A stretch of 64,000 nucleotides of DNA, taken from Lethocerus indicus. Taxonomy: Eukaryota; Arthropoda; Insecta; Hemiptera; Belostomatidae. Each line of letters opens with the position of its first letter. The first letter of the stretch is position 1. The translations under genes were made by a program, and so were the position numbers. Where the stretch lies: positions 5,270,001-5,334,000 of the forward strand of contig JACDQD010000105.1 of NCBI GenBank assembly GCA_019843655.1. Direction: 5' to 3'. This document shows positions 58,901-64,000 of this stretch, in pieces. The notes under the pieces were generated by a model. It did not search any database. It worked only from the letters and a program-made list of their open reading frames with translations, and was not told the origin of the DNA.

Positions 58901-61900
58901 TGAAAAATTTGTGAGGAGGGTTGGTGAACTGTGACCACGACAGTCTTTCCTTCTTTTTCTGCGTAACGTTTCAACGAAGACATCAGACTGTAGGCCGAGT
59001 GCGAGTCCAGCCCGGAAGTCGGTTCCTGAAATCAAACGAGCATCGATTCGTTTCTTTATTGTCCCAAAAATGAAATTCTATATAACAACGCCATGTCCAG
59101 ACGCCTTTCATCTTCATCAAACACAAGAAGATGTATGTATATTATAGGTATTAATAGTATAGTAGTTATTGAAAATATGCGTCGCACGTACATCGAGCAA
59201 CATGAGCGAAGGATTGGTCAAAAGTTCGCAAGCGATGTTGGCCCGTTTCTTTTCTCCTCCAGAAAGTCCCCGTTTGATGTAGTCGCCGATTACTGGAAAA
59301 AACAAACAAGAAAATAAATACATTAACGGTCGCTTCTAGAACACGTATTAGTTCAATTGTATTTCCAACCGCGATTATTATCTTTAATATGAAAACGGGC
59401 GAAAAAATCATAATTTCGCAAATAACTCACTCGTGTCCTGGCAGTTTCCTAGCTCTAAAACGTCTATTATGTGGTCCACGTATTGCATCTTCTGGGCTCG
59501 ACTCAACGTGTCCGGGAGCCTGAGCATCGCCGCGTACTGCAAGTAGGAACAGAAATATTAGACAACGTACAATGGCAATATCGCCTATAGGTCGGGCAAT
59601 TGATACGACCGGCTATTCATAATTCTTACAGAATACATTTCAATCCAATAGTACAGGTTCAGTTGTGCAATTGTAACTCTCGTGCATGAAAGGTAGCGTC
59701 AAGAGAACGTTGTGACCGAAGGAGCTCACGGTCCCTTCTAGAACTAATTTTAAAATCGAAAAGCGTCCAGCCGCCGCAAGCGGAAAACGGTAAAGCGGCC
59801 CAATATTTATCTACAGTTTCAAAGCGGATTAAATATAAGCGGACACTCGTATTTTATAAATAAGATGGTAACGACCGGCCGCTAGTGTCGCTGGCGATAG
59901 AAGGAGGCCTGGCCAGCGGGCCGGGGAGAGTTCCAAACCGCGCAGCGAGCTCAGTTGCACAACCGACCAGTGTTTTCCTTCTAATCGTGATGCGGCCGCT
60001 TATAAGCCGCCCATTAAATAAAACAAAACCCACCGGGCGTGGAACGCAATCGGGCGGGCGGTCTACACCGCGGCGGCGTATAAATAAAGCCGGGGATGAG
60101 AGTTCACTCGGGTTGAACCGGCCGTTTCAAACTCCGATATATCGCTTGCTCTTGGGGGCCGAGTCGTCCGCTGGTCGGTTGGCCGGCCGCCTAACTTGCC
60201 CGGCCACCCCGCCCCACCAATAATCGACTAAATCTCAGCTATTCCGACCAGCTAATTATTCGGACTACATTGTAACCACTTGCCTCTCTCGATTGAAGAA
60301 CTGACCAGATAACGGGGTGAAAACAGACAGCTTCTCAATGCGCATTTCCGTTTCATAAATTCTAACGAAGGTAAATAATAATAACGAAGGGGAACTTTTG
60401 GTTGGCGGGTCCTCGGTCAAAGCAATTCGCTTTGTCATCGGTAGGAGACTTGCCCGGCGGAGAGCCTCGGAGCTTTATGAACTTATTATTTCGATTGAAG
60501 TTCGGTTATGGAGAGACTTTCTTTTTAGCCGTCACGCCGTGTAAAGATATCGATCCGGCCGATGACGGCACTCGGGCCGGAATTAAAATTTTCGTTTCGG
60601 GGAACGAGCGAGCCGCCCACGCCGCCCACTTCCTGCTTTCTCCTCCCCCTATCGTATTTCGACCGGGTTCGCCTGTCACCGGAGGGGGGCTTACATAAAA
60701 AAAGACAATTATATAAAGACTGGCTCCTAAAAGGACTACCGGCACGGGGCTATACGATAAACTCAATCGGGGCCTGTGAATTAGCCTATCCCAAAAACGG
60801 AAAATAGCCATGTTATTGATAGGGATAAATAAAATAAGACGGAAGTTAAAGTAATGGAGTTTCGATAGACAGAAATTGATTATAACTGTAAAAAAGAAAT
60901 GGTCACGAGGGGGGAAGGGGCAATGCTCGCGTACAATTCAGAATACAAAATCCACGATTAACAGTTCCGACAGACAATCCCGCCATCGGTTAACCGCACG
61001 ATTATCTCGCGGTCAAATAGATAACCTCTTAAGTTACACTCCCTAACCTGTCAGGACTAGTCCACATATCGTCCGTACGCTTTATAACTCCAACAATAAT
61101 ATTTTCCTTCAGATTTAGATTATATTATATAAACGTCTTCTGCGGAGTAATGGAAAGGAGATGGATGGATTGGCGTAGACCAGGTGGACGAGGGCAATAT
61201 CGGGCGGTGCTTGAAAACAGAATTGGACTTTGGCCACAGCTACTGCCGGTGGCTGGCAGATGGCAGCGGAGACAATTTGGCAGTCGGCAGTCCGAAAGCC
61301 GAGACAGAAATGCAAACGGGAGCGAGCACAGAACTAACCTACCTTCAGCCAGCCCATTGTCAGCCCGAGGGATGAACGAACTTCAAGAATTTTAAAACGC
61401 CAATTCCCGACCACCAAACCCGAGTGGAAAACAAATGCCGACGAAAATAGCAGAATAATAGAATACGTATTTAGCTATAGGCGACACTATTGTGTGTTGG
61501 CAGTAATAAGTTCGGTAGGTGACAGTTACGGACACGCTCACACGTTTACCGACACACTACTGTTAAAGTTATCGGTTAAAATTTCCGATCAAACTCTATT
61601 GGGTCGTATTAAAACGAGTAGATTTACGAATTAACCCTAGCGGTTTTAAAAATATAATGAAATAATAAATAGTGAGATATTTGTGATTTGGATTTTTCTC
61701 CCTTCTCTTGTTTCTTCCTAAGCTACATGTCGGTACCAGCTCTTCACAATCGTCAACAGCATTTAGCCGAAGGAGTTTTTTTAATTACCTAAGCTGCGCT
61801 AATTGTAATTTTTACCTCTAGAGTCTGTCTGAGAGTGAGATCCGGGAAGAAGACATCCTGCTGGAGTACGTAGCATATCCTCCGCTTCCATCGCTTGTTG

Positions 61901-63540
61901 AGACGTTCCCTGTTCAGTCGTATGCACCCCGAGTCGAGTTTCACACGGCCGGAAAGGCAGTTCAACAGAGTTGTTTTGCCGCAGCCTATAGCACACATTT
62001 ATACTGATTTTATAGATACGCGCTCATTTATAGTTTCTCGCGTTTAATTGAGGAGAAAATGGTGAGGCGCCAATATCGTTTTTGACAATCGATTACACCT
62101 ATGAGAGATAAGGACCAAAATAAGCGAGTGATAATATCGCAGGAGGTCTCTTTAATGAATGAGTTATTATTCAATCAAGGCTACAAGATAATAATACGCT
62201 ATCGTTATTCAACTCTGTAGTTATAGTAATTATCGTTAAGTTAGACTAGTGCTAGGCAGAAATCGAATTAATAGTTATGTGTGTTTTTCAGGTTATTCTG
62301 TCTCCTCTCGCTGGTTTGGTCTTTTGCAAACAACGAACAATTCTAGTGAAACTAGCGCCCACCTGAGGGTGGTGCGGAAATGTACTTAACTAAAGTACGT
62401 AGGGTGCACTTGCACCGATAAACTAACGCCCCCTGAGGGTGGTGCACCGATTAACTAGAATACTAAAAATAAACGTTTTTCAATAAATTTTGGATCAACA
62501 GGAAAACTTTTATGATCGTAAATACGCAATACCAGATTGGTTTCCTGTCATATATTGGCGTACATATCTGTAGTATGAAGGCCTTGGTATAAATTTAAAT
62601 GAACTATATTCTATAGTTCCAACGTACTTATAATCGATAATTTATTATTTGGTTCTTATCTAAATTTTCAGAAAATTGTTTGGACACTCAGTTCGAATGG
62701 ATAAAACATTTCTCAGATCTGTTAATTTTATTTATACTGATAATAAATATATCGTTTCAAAGGTGGTATTACGGAATGTAGGTTAGGTAATTTTCAAGAG
62801 AGGTTCCTTACTCCATACTCGGAAGCGATTAGGCGTAAAAGACCATTCCGTATCAATTTAAAAAGTTGAGTTATTAGCCAAAGCGATTGATAATTCCTCG
62901 ACACGTTATGCAATTACTGAAAATCTCTCAATCCGGAGGCAGCTAACCGGCGTGAAATGGCGGGTGAAAGCCCCGCTGAGCGAGCGTGGCTACGATTCGC
63001 GTTCGATTGAAATTGACTCGGATGTGAAACCAGATAAGCGGTAAAGGTCGACAGAATCCGTTAATTAATAAGTGTGCATTCACCTTCTTGCACTTCCGTT
63101 AGGTCTAGAAAGATTTATTCCCCTCCAAAGGTCAAAAATACAAAATATTCAATCGATACATCCGGACCTAAAATACACGATGGAAAATAGTTACACTAGT
63201 GATATTCTGCCAGAATTGGTTGTTTTTGTTTGAAAGACATCCAACTAAGAGGAGCTCGATTCATTCCTCGGTAGCCAGTAATATAGTGATAGTTTTCTGC
63301 CGTGTTTCATGGTTTCATGGAATGGTCTCTCTGGAATAATTATGAAAGGACTAATTACCGGAGGGTCCCATGACGGCGAGGAGTTGTCCCGGCTTGACGA
63401 GCCCCGAGACGTCCTTGAGTATTGTCCTCTTGTCGACGGTGACGCTGAGGCCGGTGAAGACGAGCTCCAGCGGCCTGTGGGGAGGCCACTGGTGCTCCTG
63501 CTGCTCCGGCGGCAGGCATGGCGTCTGACTGCTGTCAACT
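55751..63540 (-). CDS. ABCG-subfamily half-transporter, 12 exons, 5' end missing
   Basis: CDS on the minus strand = 63540-63359, 61985-61816, 59536-59431, 59292-59192, 59025-58770, 58589-58419, 58276-58115, 57853-57732, 57549-57342, 57130-56916, 56551-56343, 55934-55751. All junctions are GT-AG and phases agree throughout, giving 694 readable residues to TAA. ABCG proteins are ATP-driven half-transporters that dimerise in membranes and often move lipids or sterols; the substrate here is unknown. Seen, counting from the first full codon: Walker A GPSGCGKTT (58-66), Q-loop [12 protein letters not shown] (100-111), signature LSGGEKKR (162-169), Walker [14 protein letters not shown] (182-194), H-loop VTVHQPSSQ (217-225), a variable linker (about 329-415), about six membrane segments, and an external loop with two Cys and an NSS sequon. 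From memory it resembles the Drosophila CG3164/CG31689-like group more than white, scarlet or brown. No in-frame start exists in the first exon. Confidence 0.95.
56343..56551 (-). CDS. ABCG transporter exon 11 (membrane segment 5)
   Basis: Encodes [34 protein letters not shown], and the re-entrant loop region [20 protein letters not shown], typical of ABCG proteins. Acceptor TTACAG, donor GTAAGT, 209 nt. Confidence 0.95.
56916..57130 (-). CDS. ABCG transporter exon 10 (membrane segments 3-4)
   Basis: Encodes [20 protein letters not shown], the conserved cytosolic loop with E and KER, then [20 protein letters not shown] and [16 protein letters not shown]. Acceptor TACAG, donor GTGAGT, 215 nt. 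Confidence 0.95.
57342..57549 (-). CDS. ABCG transporter exon 9 (membrane segments 1-2)
   Basis: Encodes [20 protein letters not shown], then a first hydrophobic helix [17 protein letters not shown] and a second, [20 protein letters not shown]. Acceptor ATATAG, donor GTAAGT, 208 nt. Confidence 0.95.
57732..57853 (-). CDS. ABCG transporter exon 8 (acidic linker)
   Basis: Encodes [30 protein letters not shown] and [10 protein letters not shown], the Ser/Asp-rich end of the linker and the conserved entry into the membrane domain. Acceptor ATCTAG, donor GTGTGT, 122 nt. Confidence 0.92.
58115..58276 (-). CDS. ABCG transporter exon 7 (Cys/His/Ser-rich linker, possible cassette exon)
   Basis: Acceptor TTATTTAG, donor GTCAGA. 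The exon is 162 nt, exactly 54 codons, and both flanking introns are phase 1, so it could be skipped without a frameshift. It encodes [18 protein letters not shown]...GHVYTTIA, not recognisable as a domain. Being open in the right frame between good splice sites supports it as coding. Confidence 0.75.
58419..58589 (-). CDS. ABCG transporter exon 6 (linker start)
   Basis: Continues [20 protein letters not shown] and runs to [12 protein letters not shown] before donor GTTAGT. This is the start of the cytosolic linker between the ATPase and membrane domains. 171 nt. Confidence 0.9.
58770..59025 (-). CDS. ABCG transporter exon 5 (D-loop, H-loop)
   Basis: Starts with the catalytic Glu of [15 protein letters not shown] and contains [20 protein letters not shown] and HYNPADFI, the hallmark end of the ABCG nucleotide-binding domain. 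Acceptor TTTCAG, donor GTAAGC, 256 nt. Confidence 0.96.
59192..59292 (-). CDS. ABCG transporter exon 4 (ABC signature)
   Basis: Encodes [16 protein letters not shown], then [17 protein letters not shown], ending at the Walker B Asp before donor GTACGT. Acceptor TTCCAG, 101 nt. Confidence 0.95.
59431..59536 (-). CDS. ABCG transporter exon 3
   Basis: Encodes [20 protein letters not shown] and [15 protein letters not shown], the helical part between the Q-loop and the signature motif. Acceptor TTGCAG, donor GTGAGT, 106 nt. Confidence 0.94.
59537..61815 (-). other. ABCG intron between exons 2 and 3, with a GC-rich block
   Basis: 2.28-kb GT-AG intron. The part at about 59870-60690 is CG-rich (GGCCGG, GCGGCGG, CCGGGCG motifs) and unlike the AT-rich flanks. 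It could be a regulatory island or internal promoter. No exon could be supported inside it. Confidence 0.6.
61816..61985 (-). CDS. ABCG transporter exon 2 (Walker A to Q-loop)
   Basis: Starts after CTATAG and completes GPSG with [13 protein letters not shown]. Contains [19 protein letters not shown] and ends at the donor GTAAAA. Length 170 nt; the frame agrees with both neighbours. Confidence 0.95.
61986..63358 (-). other. ABCG intron between exons 1 and 2, carrying a foldback copy
   Basis: 1.37-kb GT-AG intron holding the truncated foldback copy at 62295-62557. The rest is AT-rich sequence with no visible gene. Confidence 0.8.
62295..62557 (+). mobile_element. Truncated foldback element, copy D, in an ABCG intron
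   Basis: Left end TTCTGTCTCCTCTCGCTGG is followed directly by two units in inverted orientation and the start of the core (TAAAAATAAAC...TTTTATGATCGTAAATACGC), stopping at about 62557. The direct array, GC-stem module and right end are absent. Confidence 0.8.
63359..63540 (-). CDS. ABCG transporter, first recognised exon (N-terminus to Walker A)
   Basis: Encodes [20 protein letters not shown], then [13 protein letters not shown] and the first base of a Gly codon, before the donor GTAATT. The acceptor TTTCAG at 63546-63541 precedes a split codon, so at least one more 5' coding exon lies upstream. Nothing at 63541-64000 could be confirmed as that exon. Confidence 0.92.
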
Positions 63541-64000
63541 CTGAAACACGTGCAACATTCCCATTAGAATCAAAACCGGTAAATTAAAAAATAACCTAGA
63601 AGTGATTAGCTTATATATTTGGCTTCTGTAACTGTAAGTTATTTTCCGCATGTCAGTCTTTTATTTATGACCACCCTTCAAATCTTCTTAGTCGGGTCGC
63701 CACCTTCTGGGCAAAACCTCAATTGCGCCTTTAAGTGAATATTTTCAGTTAAAAAATGCTCCCTGCAAAATATGTACTGCATCCCATATAAGACACACAT
63801 TAAATGTCGGATTCGTGCGGAAAAATTCTAAAATAAATTCATAGGGCGGAAGTAATACTCAGCGGGATGCTCTGGAGGGCGCCTCATTACCGCAAATAAA
63901 AACGGTTCGTTATCCAAACGTTCAGTGTTAGTTATGAGACCTCGCAACTTGTTCATAAAACAGTATGACAACATCCGAACACCGAGGAGGATATAAAAAT
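63541..64000. other. Upstream ABCG intron or edge; no supportable exon
   Basis: Follows the 3' acceptor of a minus-strand intron whose donor was not found, so it should be intronic at least in part. I see no exon or promoter motif that I can defend. Confidence 0.5.

Noticed and set aside
63245..63538. 97-codon minus-strand frame rich in Ser and Arg
   Set aside because: Wrong frame of ABCG exon 1. The frame with Walker A is open through the exon and fits the splice sites.

Overview
The window is animal nuclear DNA, most probably from an insect. It is AT-rich, with large introns, GT-AG splicing, many microsatellites and many dispersed mobile elements. Two protein-coding genes can be assembled exon by exon. 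They face each other tail to tail. The order of insect cannot be fixed from the sequence.

Plus strand, 8630-46345: a Cdk5 activator (p35/Cdk5-alpha family). Three coding exons (8630-9490, 45817-46067, 46246-46345) join in frame into a 403-residue protein. It has an N-myristoylation-type start, a poly-asparagine tract and the conserved Cdk5-binding cyclin-like domain. Intron 1 is about 36.3 kb and holds most of the mobile DNA. After the TGA stop the same frame stays open for 78 codons, including a run of 16 CAG codons.

Minus strand, 63540-55751: an ABCG half-transporter with 12 recognised coding exons and 694 readable residues. Walker A, Q-loop, signature, Walker B, H-loop and about six membrane segments are all visible. 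The start codon lies upstream of 63540 and was not found.

Mobile DNA: (1) a TTAA-flanked piggyBac-like MITE at 1185-1666. (2) A foldback family with inverted ends and an internal array of 70-bp units, in four long copies (22781-24545, 40328-41796, 51231-52937, 62295-62557) and two short hairpin copies (5956-6079, 29340-29460) with 11- and 14-bp flanking duplications. (3) A second family of about 360 bp at 38645-39003 and 43190-43554. (4) A third family of about 180-200 bp bordered by GT and CT microsatellites at 31896-32077 and 35067-35268.

The most unusual observation is a module of about 65-80 bp, closed by complementary GACGGCGC/GCGCCGTC-type ends, found at seven places in three repeat families that otherwise look unrelated. 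It may be a shared folded RNA or DNA element. The rest of the window is AT-rich intergenic or intronic sequence with microsatellites and GC-rich patches where I see no supportable gene.
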